From contig JBAOIG010000005.1 in NCBI GenBank assembly GCA_037045155.1, forward strand, positions 434,001 through 498,000: a stretch of 64,000 nt of DNA, in the 5' to 3' direction. This document shows, piece by piece, positions 45,432-54,217 of this stretch. Within the stretch, counting starts at the first letter, position 1. Each line of letters starts with the position of its first letter. The stretch comes from Thermomicrobiales bacterium. GTDB lineage: Bacteria > Chloroflexota > Chloroflexia > Thermomicrobiales > CFX8. The position numbers and the translations under genes were made by a program. The notes below the pieces were generated by a model. The model did no database searches. It saw only the letters and a list, made by a program, of their open reading frames with translations, and had not been told where the DNA came from.

Positions 45432-45481
45432 CAGCGCATGGTGACGGGCCACGACCCCACAAGTCCCGTCGTCATGCGCTG
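45432..45481. terminator. Hairpin after the polysaccharide deacetylase gene
   Basis: 45432-45448 (CAGCGCATGGTGACGGG) pairs with 45465-45481 except for three central mismatches, giving a long GC-rich stem 8 bp after the stop. It probably ends the deacetylase transcript. The rest of the gap to 45707 holds no recognised gene; a 176-codon plus frame over it has no family resemblance. Confidence 0.55.
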
Positions 45482-45707
45482 GGATCAACGCAGGAGATGG
45501 CGGCAGGCACGACGACGGTTCGGTCGACGTGGGTTGAGAACAGGGCCGGAATCTCGCTTCACAAGGACCGGCGTCTGTCGAGCGTGCCGGATCGATCAGT
45601 CGCATCACGATCGCCGACCGGAACAGACGAGTGCTGAATGCGTCGCCAGAAGGCGACACCGACGTCGTTGCGGCGGTCGTCATCATCCTCGGGAGATCAC
45701 CAGCCGA

Positions 45708-46649
45708 CTATTCCCGCTGGCGCGGGTCGAGCGCGTCACGCAACCCGTCGCCCAGCAGGTTGAAGGCGAGGACAGTGATCGTGATCATGATCCCCGGCGC
45801 GATGGCCATATGCGGGTAGATTTCCAGGTACTGTCGCGCCGAGGACAGGTCGCCACCCCACGACGGCGTCGGCGGCTGGACGCCGAGACCAAGAAATGAC
45901 AACGCTGCCTCGAGGATAATGATGCCGCCGACGCCGAGCGTCGCGATGACGATGACCGGCCCAAGCACGTTCGGCACGACATGGCGCCAGATGATACGCG
46001 CGTTGGTCGCCCCGGCTGCGCGTGCCGACTGGATGAAGTCACGCTCTCGCAGACTGAGAACATCGGCTCGCACGAGCCGGGCATACGACGCCCAGACGCT
46101 AACGCCGATGACGATGATCGTCGTCTTCAGGCTGGGAGAGAAGACAGCGGAGAGCGTCACAAGCAGCACCAGAAGCGGGAACGCCATCAGTGTGTCAACG
46201 ATACGGGAGAGCACGGTGTCGATCGTGCCGCCGAAGAAGCCTGCGGATGCTCCCACTGCGACGCCGATGACGACCGAGATGAGGGTTGATAGCAGTCCGA
46301 CCAGCAGAGCGACCCGCGTCCCATAGATCGTACGACTCAGCACATCGCGGCCGATTCCGTCGAATCCGAGCGGGTGCGACCACGACGGCGCCTCGCCCAT
46401 CCGGGAAGTATCGACCTTCTCCGGAGAGTACGGCGCCAGGACTGGCGCAAAAATGGCAATCAGGATCAGCAGGAGGATGAGGAATGTCCCGGCCAGACCC
46501 GGTCGATAGCGCTTGAACCGCCGCCACGAGCGCGACAGCTCCGACTGTCGCCCCCGGCCGCGGTCCGACGCCGAAGCACTCTCCGCCAGTGTCCCTTCCG
46601 TTGGCCTCATGACCATGCGCGGCCCCTCCGGCGCATCCCGCCATTTCAC
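45708..46649 (-). CDS. ABC peptide transporter permease (DppC type)
   Basis: A 313-residue permease. After a cytoplasmic N-terminus of about 45 residues comes helix 1 ('GLAGTFLILLLILIAIFAPV'), then 'HPLGFDGIGRDVLSRTIYGT' typical of DppC/OppC. The ATPase-contacting EAA loop is 'RAAGATNARIIWRHVVPNVL' and 'ALSFLGLGVQPPTPSWGGDL' precedes the last helices. It forms the membrane channel with the DppB-type protein encoded 6 bp upstream. The ATPase subunits are not present in this window. Confidence 0.94.
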   Translation of the reverse strand: MKWRDAPEGPRMVMRPTEGTLAESASASDRGRGRQSELSRSWRRFKRYRPGLAGTFLILLLILIAIFAPVLAPYSPEKVDTSRMGEAPSWSHPLGFDGIGRDVLSRTIYGTRVALLVGLLSTLISVVIGVAVGASAGFFGGTIDTVLSRIVDTLMAFPLLVLLVTLSAVFSPSLKTTIIVIGVSVWASYARLVRADVLSLRERDFIQSARAAGATNARIIWRHVVPNVLGPVIVIATLGVGGIIILEAALSFLGLGVQPPTPSWGGDLSSARQYLEIYPHMAIAPGIMITITVLAFNLLGDGLRDALDPRQRE

Positions 46650-46655
46650 TCCGCG

Positions 46656-47582
46656 TTAGCGAATGCGAATGCGCGGGTCCACGTACGCGTACATCAGGTC
46701 GGTCAGGATGTTCATCACCACAACGACGAGGCTCGAGATCAATACGATCGCCTGAATAACCTGGTAATCGAGCCGGAAGACCGAGTCAATGAACAACCGA
46801 CCCAACCCTGGCATACCGAAGACCGTCTCGACGACGATCGTGCCGCTGAGCATAAAGGCCAGTCGCAGGCCCAGGACGGTGATAACCGGCAGCAGGGCGT
46901 TGCGCACCACGTGTCGCAGGACGATGACGAACTCGGACAGCCCCTTGGACCGCGCCGTCGTCACATAATCCTGGCGCAGAATCTCCAGTGTCGCGCCACG
47001 TGTCAGCCGTGCCAGCAACGCCGTTTCCTGCGCTGAAAGGACCGCGACTGGCAGGATGAAGTTCTTCCAGCTCTGGGTGCCATTCGGTGGCAGCCAGCCC
47101 AGCTTCAATGAAAACAGAATGATCAGCATCAGCGAAATCCAGAAGGACGGCAGCGCTACGCCCAGCGTCGAACCGACGGCGGCGACATAGTCGAAGATCG
47201 AGTTCCGTCGAATCGCAGCCAGGATGCCCACTGGAATAGCGATAATCGTGGACAGCAAGAACGACGCCGCGTTCAGCTTGATGGTTACCCCGGCAGCCTG
47301 GCGCACCATCGTGCTGACCGGCACGCTCGTGCGCACAACCGACTTCCCGAAGTCGCCCCGCGCGATGTTGCCGGCCCAGGTGAAGTACTGCTCGTACCAC
47401 GGCCGATCGAGGCCCCACTTGTGCTTGATCTGATCGATCTGCTCCTGGGAGACACGCGCCTGTCCGACCATCACATCAATCGGATTTCCTGGCGCGATCT
47501 GCATAATGCCGAACGTTACGATGCTGACCAGAAAGATCACCAGCAGGCCGTGAAGCGAGCGGCGTATCAGGTAGGCGACCAT
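46656..47582 (-). CDS. ABC peptide transporter permease (DppB type)
   Basis: A 308-residue permease with six helices. 'AYLIRRSLHGLLVIFLVSIV' and 'FGIMQIAPGNPIDVMVG' are the DppB/OppB N-terminus. The external 'GLDRPWYEQYFTWAGNIARG' and the EAA loop 'RSKGLSEFVIVLRHVVRNAL' are as expected, and 'VVETVFGMPGLGRLFIDSVF' is the family hallmark. It follows the binding-protein gene by 89 bp, across a hairpin, and leads directly into dppC. Peptide-type substrates are inferred. Confidence 0.95.
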   Translation of the reverse strand: MVAYLIRRSLHGLLVIFLVSIVTFGIMQIAPGNPIDVMVGQARVSQEQIDQIKHKWGLDRPWYEQYFTWAGNIARGDFGKSVVRTSVPVSTMVRQAAGVTIKLNAASFLLSTIIAIPVGILAAIRRNSIFDYVAAVGSTLGVALPSFWISLMLIILFSLKLGWLPPNGTQSWKNFILPVAVLSAQETALLARLTRGATLEILRQDYVTTARSKGLSEFVIVLRHVVRNALLPVITVLGLRLAFMLSGTIVVETVFGMPGLGRLFIDSVFRLDYQVIQAIVLISSLVVVVMNILTDLMYAYVDPRIRIR

Positions 47583-47626
47583 CGCGCAACCTCACTGCTC
47601 ATCAGAGAAAAGGTCGGTCACTGCGA

Positions 47627-47652
47627 TCCCGGCCGGCAGAATCCGGCCGGGA
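47627..47652 (-). terminator. Perfect hairpin between the binding-protein and permease genes
   Basis: TCCCGGCCGG (47627-47636) and its exact complement (47643-47652) enclose the loop CAGAAT. Lying between the binding-protein stop and the permease start of one operon, it likely stops part of the transcripts or protects the upstream message, so that the binding protein is made in excess. Confidence 0.6.
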
Positions 47653-47671
47653 CCGAGCGCCGTCGCCACGA

Positions 47672-49471
47672 TTACGCCTTGGAACTATCCAACGACTCAT
47701 CGATCCAGAACTTGTACACGTTCGCGTAGTAGAAGGTCGAGTTATTGGCGTGCTTCGGCCGCCCCTGGATGCGCTTGTTCCAGACGCCGATGTCCTCCCA
47801 GAACATGATGTAGAGGAAAGGAACGTCTTCCGCGATTATCGCCTGGATCTCTTTGTATATGCGCTGTCGCTCAGTCGGATCGACCGTGTGGACGCCGTCA
47901 TCGAGGAGCTTGTCCATCTCCGGGTTGCGGTAGCTGGAGAAGTTCCGCGACGCGTCGGAGCGCAGGGTCGTGCGGGCGTCCGGCTCGGAGACGCCGTAGG
48001 TCCAGTTGAACAACGACGCGTCAAGGGTCCCCTTCGGCAGCCCATCGAGAATTGTGGCAACCGGCTTCTCGTCGATCTGCATGTCGATACCGATCGCCTT
48101 CAGATCCTGCTGAACAACCTCTGCCTCTGGTCGTCGCCGCTGGTCGCCGGTAATGACGGTACAGGTGAAGGTGAGCTTGACGCCGTTCTTTTCGCGAATG
48201 CCATCCGAGCCGGGCGCGTAGCCGGCGTCGTCCAGCAGCTTCTTGGCCGCGTCCGGATTGTGGTCGTACTTCGTCACGTCGGGGTTGTAAAAGAACACAA
48301 CCGCTGGCGACAGGTTTGCGGTCGCCTTGACGGCCAATCCTTTCTCCAGATCATTGATCAGACGATCACGGTCAATCGCCGTCATCATCGCCTGGCGCAC
48401 AACCTTGTCGGAAAGCGACGGCTTCTGGTTGTTGAGTGGGAAGTGATTCACCGCCGTGCCGGCCGCACGGTTGACGTCGAACTTCGCCTCCTGAATGAAC
48501 TTGAGGTTGTCCTCTGCCTGGACCGGCCAGACGGCGAAGTCGGACTTGCCAGTACGTAGCGCAATCGCCCGCACCGATCCCTCCGGGACGACCTCCTCGC
48601 GGTAGGTGTCGATATTGGCTCGACCGCCCCAGTAGTTGTCATACGCTTCGAGAGTCGTCTGCTCGGCTGCGACCCATTCCTTCAGCTTGAATGGCCCAGT
48701 GCCAGTCGCCTGGCTGGTGTAGTTATCCTTGCCGGTCTTGCTCTGGATATGTTCGGGCACCAGCATCATGGCCGGCATCACGCCAGCCAGGAACGCGGCA
48801 TTGACCTTGGTCATATTGATGACTATTGTCGTGTCGTCCGGCGTCTCGACGTCACCAACTTCCGCGAAGTCAGAGCCCATCACCGCTGCATTCGCTGGAT
48901 CCTTGTACCAATCGACGTTGTACTTGGCATCCTTGGACGTGAGCGGCTGGCCATCCTGCCAGGTGACACCGGAGTGCATCTTGAAGGTGTATTTTGTGCC
49001 GTCCGGCGCGGCCTCGTAGCTCTCGGCCAGGATCGGAACGATCTGGTAGTCATAATCGAGGTCGATCAGTGGCTCGTGGATTGCCCGGATCATAACATAG
49101 TGGACGGTCGGTCCCTGGTCGTCGGGGTGCAGCGAGGCGATTTCCTGATGGCCCTGGACGACCATCGTGCCGCCCTTGATCGGGGTTCCGGCGCCGCCGC
49201 CCGCCTCAGGACTGGCGCTGGTCGTCGGGGACGCGCTCCCTCCGCCGCCTCCGGTGCCGGTCGTCGGCACGACCCCCTGGGTGGCGGTCGGTCGCGCTTC
49301 GCTCGGGGTCGAGGTTGCCGCTTTCTCGTTACTGCTTCCGCCACACGCCGCCAATAGCGACGCCACCACCGGGACACTGACCGTAATCACGGCGCCCCGT
49401 TTGAGTACATCACGCCGGCTGACGGGCACGCCGTTACTGAGAATGCCCTGTAGCCGAGACATCGTGTCCAT
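47672..49471 (-). CDS. ABC transporter substrate-binding lipoprotein (SBP_bac_5)
   Basis: A 599-residue binding protein. The Tat-type signal is 'PVSRRDVLKRGAVITVSVPV' ending in the lipobox 'LLAACGGSS', then a low-complexity Ser/Thr/Gly/Ala linker. The core begins near residue 100 ('GTMVVQGHQEIASLHPDDQG') and has the family motif 'FKMHSGVTWQDGQPLTSKDA'. It is the binding component for the two permeases downstream. The ATG at 49471 is chosen because 'GGGAAGGG' lies eight bases before it; a GTG at 49480 is too close to that site. It is divergent from the dienelactone hydrolase gene. Confidence 0.93.
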   Translation of the reverse strand: MDTMSRLQGILSNGVPVSRRDVLKRGAVITVSVPVVASLLAACGGSSNEKAATSTPSEARPTATQGVVPTTGTGGGGGSASPTTSASPEAGGGAGTPIKGGTMVVQGHQEIASLHPDDQGPTVHYVMIRAIHEPLIDLDYDYQIVPILAESYEAAPDGTKYTFKMHSGVTWQDGQPLTSKDAKYNVDWYKDPANAAVMGSDFAEVGDVETPDDTTIVINMTKVNAAFLAGVMPAMMLVPEHIQSKTGKDNYTSQATGTGPFKLKEWVAAEQTTLEAYDNYWGGRANIDTYREEVVPEGSVRAIALRTGKSDFAVWPVQAEDNLKFIQEAKFDVNRAAGTAVNHFPLNNQKPSLSDKVVRQAMMTAIDRDRLINDLEKGLAVKATANLSPAVVFFYNPDVTKYDHNPDAAKKLLDDAGYAPGSDGIREKNGVKLTFTCTVITGDQRRRPEAEVVQQDLKAIGIDMQIDEKPVATILDGLPKGTLDASLFNWTYGVSEPDARTTLRSDASRNFSSYRNPEMDKLLDDGVHTVDPTERQRIYKEIQAIIAEDVPFLYIMFWEDIGVWNKRIQGRPKHANNSTFYYANVYKFWIDESLDSSKA

Positions 49472-49775
49472 GTCGAGCACCCTTCCCTACACACCACACC
49501 ACGACGACGAGCCACGGTGGGCGCGACTAACCACGCCGGAGCAAACTATGACCGGATCGCCATTCGCCCGACGGCGAACCACCGAGCATTGGACGACTTT
49601 GTGCGTCCCGTGGATCACACAATAGCGTATGACACCGCCGGCCACAATACTGCACTGGTCTTTCTACCTTCGCCCCCATGGTCGGGCAGCCAGCCAGCGA
49701 CCGTCATGACTGCTCTGGCAAGAATTCTGCTACCGTACTTACACCATCGACAATCACAGCGGAGGAAGATGCAAG
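49472..49775. other. Divergent intergenic region
   Basis: About 300 bp between the outward-facing binding-protein and dienelactone hydrolase genes. It must contain both promoters, but no pair of boxes close to consensus was found. Short plus-strand frames here have no family resemblance. No tRNA or riboswitch was recognised. Confidence 0.4.
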
Positions 49776-50525
49776 ATGTGCTACACGGACGACGCCCGAC
49801 CACCACTGCCGCCAGTCTCTGGCGGGAGCATCGCCGCTAGCGGCGACCTGACGCTTGAGGCAAGCGACGGCAACCGGTTCATGGCCTACGCAGCCCAGGC
49901 AGCCCAGCCGGGCGGCGCGGGCGTCGTGATCCTGCCGGATGTCCGCGGGCTCTTCGCGTTCTACAAGGAGCTTGCCGACCAGTTCGCGACCGCCGGAATC
50001 CACGCGGTCGCCTTCGACTACTTCGGCCGCACCGCCGAGACTGACAATCGCGACGAGGGCTTCGCCTTCCGCCCGCACGTCGAGCAGACGACGCCAGAGG
50101 GCGTCGACGCCGACGTAGCAGCAGCAATCGCGCACGTCAGGACGCCGGACGGTGGGGCAGCCGAGCGGGTCTTCACTGTCGGATTCTGCTTCGGCGGGGC
50201 CGCCTCGTGGCGTCAATCGGCTACTCAGCCCGGTTTGGCCGGCGCAATCGGGTTCTACGGCGTGCCGGAGCGCGTCCGACCGTACCTCGACCGGATGGCC
50301 GCGCCACTGTTGCTGCTGGTGGCCGGGGCCGACTTCACGCCGGTTGAGGAGTTCGAGCGCTTCGACGGCGAGCTGAGCGAGGCCGGCGTGCCGCACACGA
50401 TGGTCGTCTACGATGGCGCGCCGCACTCCTTCTTCGACCGCACGTTCCACGAACACGCCGCCGCCTGCGAGGACGCCTGGAAGCAGATACTCGGCTTTAT
50501 CGGCGATCCGCCAACGCGCGGGTGA
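49776..50525 (+). CDS. Dienelactone hydrolase family protein
   Basis: A 249-residue alpha/beta hydrolase. The Cys nucleophile is in 'VFTVGFCFGGAASWRQSATQ' (GxCxGG), the Asp in 'LLLLVAGADFTPVEEFERFD' and the His in 'VVYDGAPHSFFDRTFHEH', the Cys-His-Asp triad of dienelactone hydrolase. It would open lactone or ester rings in aromatic breakdown. 'GCGGAGGAAG' lies before the ATG. Stand-alone gene. The first residues 'MCYTDDARPP' are a common start for this subgroup. Confidence 0.93.
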   Translation: MCYTDDARPPLPPVSGGSIAASGDLTLEASDGNRFMAYAAQAAQPGGAGVVILPDVRGLFAFYKELADQFATAGIHAVAFDYFGRTAETDNRDEGFAFRPHVEQTTPEGVDADVAAAIAHVRTPDGGAAERVFTVGFCFGGAASWRQSATQPGLAGAIGFYGVPERVRPYLDRMAAPLLLLVAGADFTPVEEFERFDGELSEAGVPHTMVVYDGAPHSFFDRTFHEHAAACEDAWKQILGFIGDPPTRG

Positions 50526-50818
50526 GCACGGTGGGTAAACTCCACCGGTAGAATCCATCGCACCCGTGGGCGACTGGCCCCGTGGGCTGCGGCGCTGATC
50601 GATCCTCCTGAATTCGCGATTGCGCCCATCGGCGCATTGCGGTCCGGCCACGCCTGGGTGGGACGGCTGGCGTGTTCGGCGCGCTATTGCATGACTGCTG
50701 GCGCTGGACGGCACATCGGCGCGATCGCAGCGTGACACAATGGCGTCTGAGTGATTCATGATAATTGGGATTCAGTACGTCGAGCGATTGGCCACGCAAC
50801 GGCCGAGTGGGGGTGGCT
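50526..50818. other. Intergenic stretch with no recognisable gene
   Basis: About 290 bp between two plus-strand genes. I see no gene, tRNA or consensus promoter; the peptidase ribosome site 'GGGGGTGG' is at its right end. Confidence 0.4.
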
Positions 50819-51706
50819 ATGGCGAAGTTCAGGGATCAGGCGAAGCTCGATCCGTCTCAGATCGAGGACCGGCGCGGCGGTAGTATTCCGCGCGGTGCCG
50901 CGGTCGGCGGCGTTGGCGGCGGTCTCGGGCTGATCATCCTCATCGTCGTCATGCTGTTGGGCGGCAACCCGCTCGACAGCAACACCGGCATCCAGCCGCA
51001 GCAGGCGCCGGCCGGCCAGTCGGCACAGCAGCGCACCGTCGCGGCAGAGTGCCAGACCGGCGCGGATGCTAACGCACAGCGCGACTGCCAGATCGTCGGC
51101 TACGTGAACAGTATCCAGGCCTACTGGAATCAGGAGTTGCCGAAGTACGGGCTCGACTACACGCAGTCGAAGACCGTCCTCTTCTCGCAGGCAACCCAGA
51201 CCGGCTGCGGCTACGCCAGCTCGGAGGTGGGGCCGTTCTACTGCCCGACTGACAAGCAGGTCTACCTCGACCTCGGGTTCTTCGACGACCTGCGGACGAA
51301 GTTCGGCGCGCAGGGCGGGCCGTTCGCCGAGGCGTACGTGCTAGCCCACGAGTACGGCCACCACATCCAGGACATCGAGGGCATCCTCGGCCGATCGCAG
51401 CAGGACCGCCAGGGGCCGCAGAGCGCGGCAGTCCGGACGGAGCTGCAGGCCGACTGCTACGCGGGAGTCTGGGCGCAGAACGCCGCGGCAACTGGCTACC
51501 TCGAACCGCTGACTGACGACGACATCCGCACCGGCCTCGATGCCGCCGCCGCCGTCGGCGACGACCGCATTCAGAAGGAGTTCCAGGGTCGCGTCAACCC
51601 CGAGACCTGGACCCACGGCTCCGCCCAGCAACGCCAGACCTGGTTCATGAACGGCTACAAGACCGGCGACCCGACCAAGTGCGACACGTTCAGCGGAGGG
51701 ATTTAG
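50819..51706 (+). CDS. Neutral zinc metallopeptidase, YpfJ family, membrane-anchored
   Basis: A 295-residue protein of the YpfJ/zinc_peptidase family. The N-terminus is cytoplasmic ('MAKFRDQAKLDPSQIEDRRG'), followed by one helix near residues 32-50 ('GGGLGLIILIVVMLLGG') and an external catalytic part. The zinc site is 'EAYVLAHEYGHHIQDIEGIL' (HExxH), with a downstream 'RTELQADCYAGVWAQNAA' whose Glu is the likely third ligand. 'GPFYCPTDKQVYLDLGFFD' is a family block. Function in any organism is poorly known. Start chosen at the ATG 50819 following 'GGGGGTGG'; the frame opens 18 codons earlier. Confidence 0.93.
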   Translation: MAKFRDQAKLDPSQIEDRRGGSIPRGAAVGGVGGGLGLIILIVVMLLGGNPLDSNTGIQPQQAPAGQSAQQRTVAAECQTGADANAQRDCQIVGYVNSIQAYWNQELPKYGLDYTQSKTVLFSQATQTGCGYASSEVGPFYCPTDKQVYLDLGFFDDLRTKFGAQGGPFAEAYVLAHEYGHHIQDIEGILGRSQQDRQGPQSAAVRTELQADCYAGVWAQNAAATGYLEPLTDDDIRTGLDAAAAVGDDRIQKEFQGRVNPETWTHGSAQQRQTWFMNGYKTGDPTKCDTFSGGI

Positions 51707-51776
51707 CAACAGCAGTGAGTGATGTGCCACGTTCGCGCGCCGATACGACGGCGTTAATTCGGTAGCGGCATGACCT

Positions 51777-51816
51777 CCTGTCATTCTGAGGCCGCAGCAT
51801 CACTGCTGCGACTCAG
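51777..51816. repeat. Short hairpin repeat beginning CCTGTCATTCTGAG
   Basis: CTGAG (51786-51790) and CGCAGCA (51793-51799) pair with TGCTGCG (51804-51810) and CTCAG (51812-51816). It starts with the same CCTGTCAT word as the larger hairpin at 51870. It lies 70 bp after the peptidase stop and could also end that transcript. Confidence 0.5.
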
Positions 51817-51869
51817 TAGGTCGTCAACGTCACAGTGGCACATACGTTGGCGCGGCAGCCACCCCGTGC

Positions 51870-51963
51870 CCTGTCATCTTGAGCGCGCACGCGAAAGATC
51901 TCTCCTGCGTTGGACTGGTACCGAACCGGTGGGAGATCCTTCGCCGCGGCTCAGGATGACAGG
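51870..51963. repeat. MITE-like palindromic repeat, 94 bp
   Basis: The left arm CCTGTCATCTTGAGC (51870-51884) pairs with GCTCAGGATGACAGG (51949-51963), and GCGAAAGATCTC (51891-51902) pairs with GAGATCCTTCGC (51933-51944), with mismatches. The words 'TGTCATCNTGAGC' and 'GAAGGATC' are those of dispersed palindromic repeats seen in many genomes. Confidence 0.65.
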
Positions 51964-52057
51964 AGAAGGGGCGGGCTGCCGATCGGACAGTCTGACGTTG
52001 ACAGCCCATTGAGTTGTCGACCGCCGTGGATTTGTCAGATCGGCAGCCTCCCGGTTC

Positions 52058-52168
52058 TCTGTCATCCACGGCCCGGAGGGCGCCCGCTCAGCCGAAGGAT
52101 CCGTTTCCTCGCGTTCGTTCGCAGCCGACGGAGAGGAACGGATTCTTCGCTCCGCTCAGAATGACAGA
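52058..52168. repeat. MITE-like palindromic repeat, about 111 bp
   Basis: TCTGTCAT (52058-52065) pairs with ATGACAGA (52161-52168), and GAAGGATCCGTTTCCTC (52094-52110) pairs with the arm ending at 52148 with few mismatches. Same family as the 94-bp repeat, as the ends and the GAAGGATC core agree. Confidence 0.6.
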
Positions 52169-52396
52169 ACCAGTGGCACCTCGAGAGTGACAGAACCAGC
52201 GGCACCGCCAAGGGTGACAGTATCACTACGGTCGATTCAGCATGGTAAAGGAGCGGCGTGTCCACCCGGATGGCAGATCGGTATTCGCACCGCGTTTCAG
52301 TAGCCAATCAGAGGTCTCGCCAGGAGAGTGGTAACCTGATTTCCATCTCCACTGGCCATAGCGAACTTCGTTTACAATAACCGTGATTCCGATCAA

Positions 52397-53542
52397 ATGA
52401 ACCGCGAGTGGCTGACAAATTATCGTCTGCAACCGATAGCATGGGGTTCGCACGTGGATGATGCTCGGGAACGGATTCGACACACGCTCGATGAGCTGAG
52501 GGCTTTTCTCAGTCACGATCCGGTTCCCCAACTCAGCGAGGCGGACACAAAGGCGTACTTTGTGGAGCCGATCATTGCCGCGCTCGGGTGGCAGGGGATC
52601 GGTGTCGTGACGCGTGAGTACTACGTCAAGAGTTCGCAGGAGTTCATCGACTACGTGCTATTCGGATCCGCTGGCGCGTGGACTTCTCCGACACCAATGC
52701 TGGCGATCGAGGCCAAACCACTGGGGGCCAGACTCACCGATAAGAATGCAGCGCAGGTCGTTCAGTACTGCGCGGTTGAGGGCATCGAATGGGCGGCCCT
52801 GACAAACGGCCGCTACCTGGAGTTCTTCAATACATTCTTGAAGCCCGATCTCCGCGCCAAACGAGTCCTGAACCTCGACCTGCTCGATTTCAGTACGGAT
52901 TCAGAGTTCGATGAGCTTGTCGAGCAACTGAAGAGACTCTCGCGAGAGAGCATCACCACGGCGAACGCACGTACCTGGCTGGAGCAACTCCGCCTCGATC
53001 AATCGCTCCGGGAGATCATGCTCGATCCGAACGCTGCTCCAATCAAGACACTTCGCAAAACGCTCGCGGATCGCGACATTAGTGCGACTCCTCAGGCGAT
53101 CACTCAGTGGTTTCGGACACAGCTAACGGGGGCGGCTCCGACACCAGATCCCCCTACCACTCCCATTCCCATCGAGCCGCCGTCACCTGATCCTCCCACA
53201 CCCGGGAAACCTGAATCCAAACCCTCTCAGGCGCATTATGGCGTCTCGTTGAAGGATCTGATCGACGCGGGGCTGCTCGAATCAGGCATGCGTCTCGTCT
53301 TCACCGGCCGGGGTCGCGATCTCGCACATGCTGAGCTCGCAGACGATGGGTATATCGTCTGGAATGGGGAGCGCGTACCGTATCCTTCGGATCGACGATT
53401 CGCACAGCTCCGGGGTACGTCCTCGGTTAATGGCTGGACATCCTGGTATGTTGAGCTCCCGAGCGGACGCAGACTACTTGCCGACGTTCGTCAGGACTAT
53501 CTCAACAATCAATCCAGGTCACGCGACCAATCCCCAGATTAG
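52397..53542 (+). CDS. Stand-alone HsdR_N-type nuclease fused to a RAMA domain
   Basis: A 381-residue protein. Residues about 20-190 resemble the N-terminal nuclease domain of type I restriction HsdR subunits: 'AYFVEPIIAALGWQGIGVVT', 'EFIDYVLFG' (Asp), 'TPMLAIEAKPLGARL' (ExK of the PD-(D/E)xK site) and 'QVVQYCAVEGIEWAALTNGR'. A Pro/Thr-rich linker at about 250-280 leads to a C-terminal RAMA domain ('VSLKDLIDAGLLESGMRLVF', 'DDGYIVWNGERVPYPSDRRF', 'SVNGWTSWYVELPSGRRLLA'), a module thought to recognise modified DNA. No helicase part or HsdM/HsdS genes are nearby. A role in defence or in cutting modified DNA is inferred. No good ribosome site precedes the ATG; a GTG near codon 20 is an alternative. 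The region looks less GC-rich than its neighbours. Confidence 0.82.
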   Translation: MNREWLTNYRLQPIAWGSHVDDARERIRHTLDELRAFLSHDPVPQLSEADTKAYFVEPIIAALGWQGIGVVTREYYVKSSQEFIDYVLFGSAGAWTSPTPMLAIEAKPLGARLTDKNAAQVVQYCAVEGIEWAALTNGRYLEFFNTFLKPDLRAKRVLNLDLLDFSTDSEFDELVEQLKRLSRESITTANARTWLEQLRLDQSLREIMLDPNAAPIKTLRKTLADRDISATPQAITQWFRTQLTGAAPTPDPPTTPIPIEPPSPDPPTPGKPESKPSQAHYGVSLKDLIDAGLLESGMRLVFTGRGRDLAHAELADDGYIVWNGERVPYPSDRRFAQLRGTSSVNGWTSWYVELPSGRRLLADVRQDYLNNQSRSRDQSPD

Positions 53543-53556
53543 TCGTCATCACCCCG

Positions 53557-54108
53557 CTACCCCAGCAGTCGCGCGATCTCGCTCCGGAACACCTCGGCGC
53601 GGCCGGGGGTGCGGACGACGAAGAGGATGCGCTGGAGGTCGCTGCCGGCGGCCAGGTGGTCGCGGAGCGCCGTGACCATCGCGGTGGCGCAGGAGACGTC
53701 GTCGAGGCCGCCGACGCCGGTGCCGAGCGCCGGAAGGACGACGCTGCGGTAGTGGTTGGCGTCGCAGAGCGCCAGCGCGCGGCGGGTGGCGGCTTCGACC
53801 GTCTGGATGGACGCATAGATCTGTGTCCGATCGGTGAAGCCCATCGCGGCGGCGTGGATGATGGCCCGGGCGGGGGCCGGCATGCTGCCGGCGCTCGTCA
53901 GGACTGCGTCGCCGACTTCGATCGGTCCCTGCGCCATCGCCTGCTCCTCGACTTCCTGCCCGGCCGCGCGCTTGAGCGCTCCCGCGACGCCCGATCCCAT
54001 CCAGAGCTCATTGTTCGCCGCGTTGACATAGACCTCGGCCTGGTGCGTAGCGACATCGGCGATATCACCGACGACGACATCGATCGTGGGCTGTTTTCGC
54101 TCCTGCAT
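53557..54108 (-). CDS. Macrodomain (ADP-ribose-binding) protein
   Basis: A 183-residue single macrodomain. 'IDVVVGDIADVATHQAEVYV' (strand with the adenine-binding Asp), 'NAANNELWMGSGVAGALKRA' (NAAN and GxGxxxA loops) and 'VVLPALGTGVGGLDDVSCAT' (phosphate loop) are all intact. Such proteins bind or hydrolyse ADP-ribose, O-acetyl-ADP-ribose or ADP-ribosyl groups on proteins or nucleic acids. 'GGAAGGA' precedes the ATG. It is convergent with the HsdR_N-RAMA gene, 14 bp apart; shared function is not implied by this arrangement. Confidence 0.93.
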   Translation of the reverse strand: MQERKQPTIDVVVGDIADVATHQAEVYVNAANNELWMGSGVAGALKRAAGQEVEEQAMAQGPIEVGDAVLTSAGSMPAPARAIIHAAAMGFTDRTQIYASIQTVEAATRRALALCDANHYRSVVLPALGTGVGGLDDVSCATAMVTALRDHLAAGSDLQRILFVVRTPGRAEVFRSEIARLLG

Positions 54109-54217
54109 CTGACGATCCTTCCTTCTATAACCACGTGCCGCGTTGCCCCCGCGTAACGTCGGGGTGGCCCGCTGGGTTCCCTCTATGGCTTCATTCTGTC
54201 AGAAAGGGATTGACTTG

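Larger units (their letters stand above)
51707..52396. other. 690-bp gene-free stretch rich in hairpin repeats
   Basis: No gene is acceptable here; short frames on both strands show no family resemblance. The stretch instead holds several copies of sequences related to CTGTCATNCTGAG, arranged as inverted repeats (listed separately), and degenerate tandem remnants around 52169-52225 ('GAGTGACAGAACCAG', 'AGGGTGACAG'). The right end leads into the HsdR_N-RAMA gene and contains a possible -10 box TACAAT (52373-52378) without a clear -35. Confidence 0.6.

Noticed and set aside
45482..45707. T-box or other leader RNA
   Set aside because: The T-box core sequence is absent on both strands, and the region lies at the 3' ends of two converging genes.
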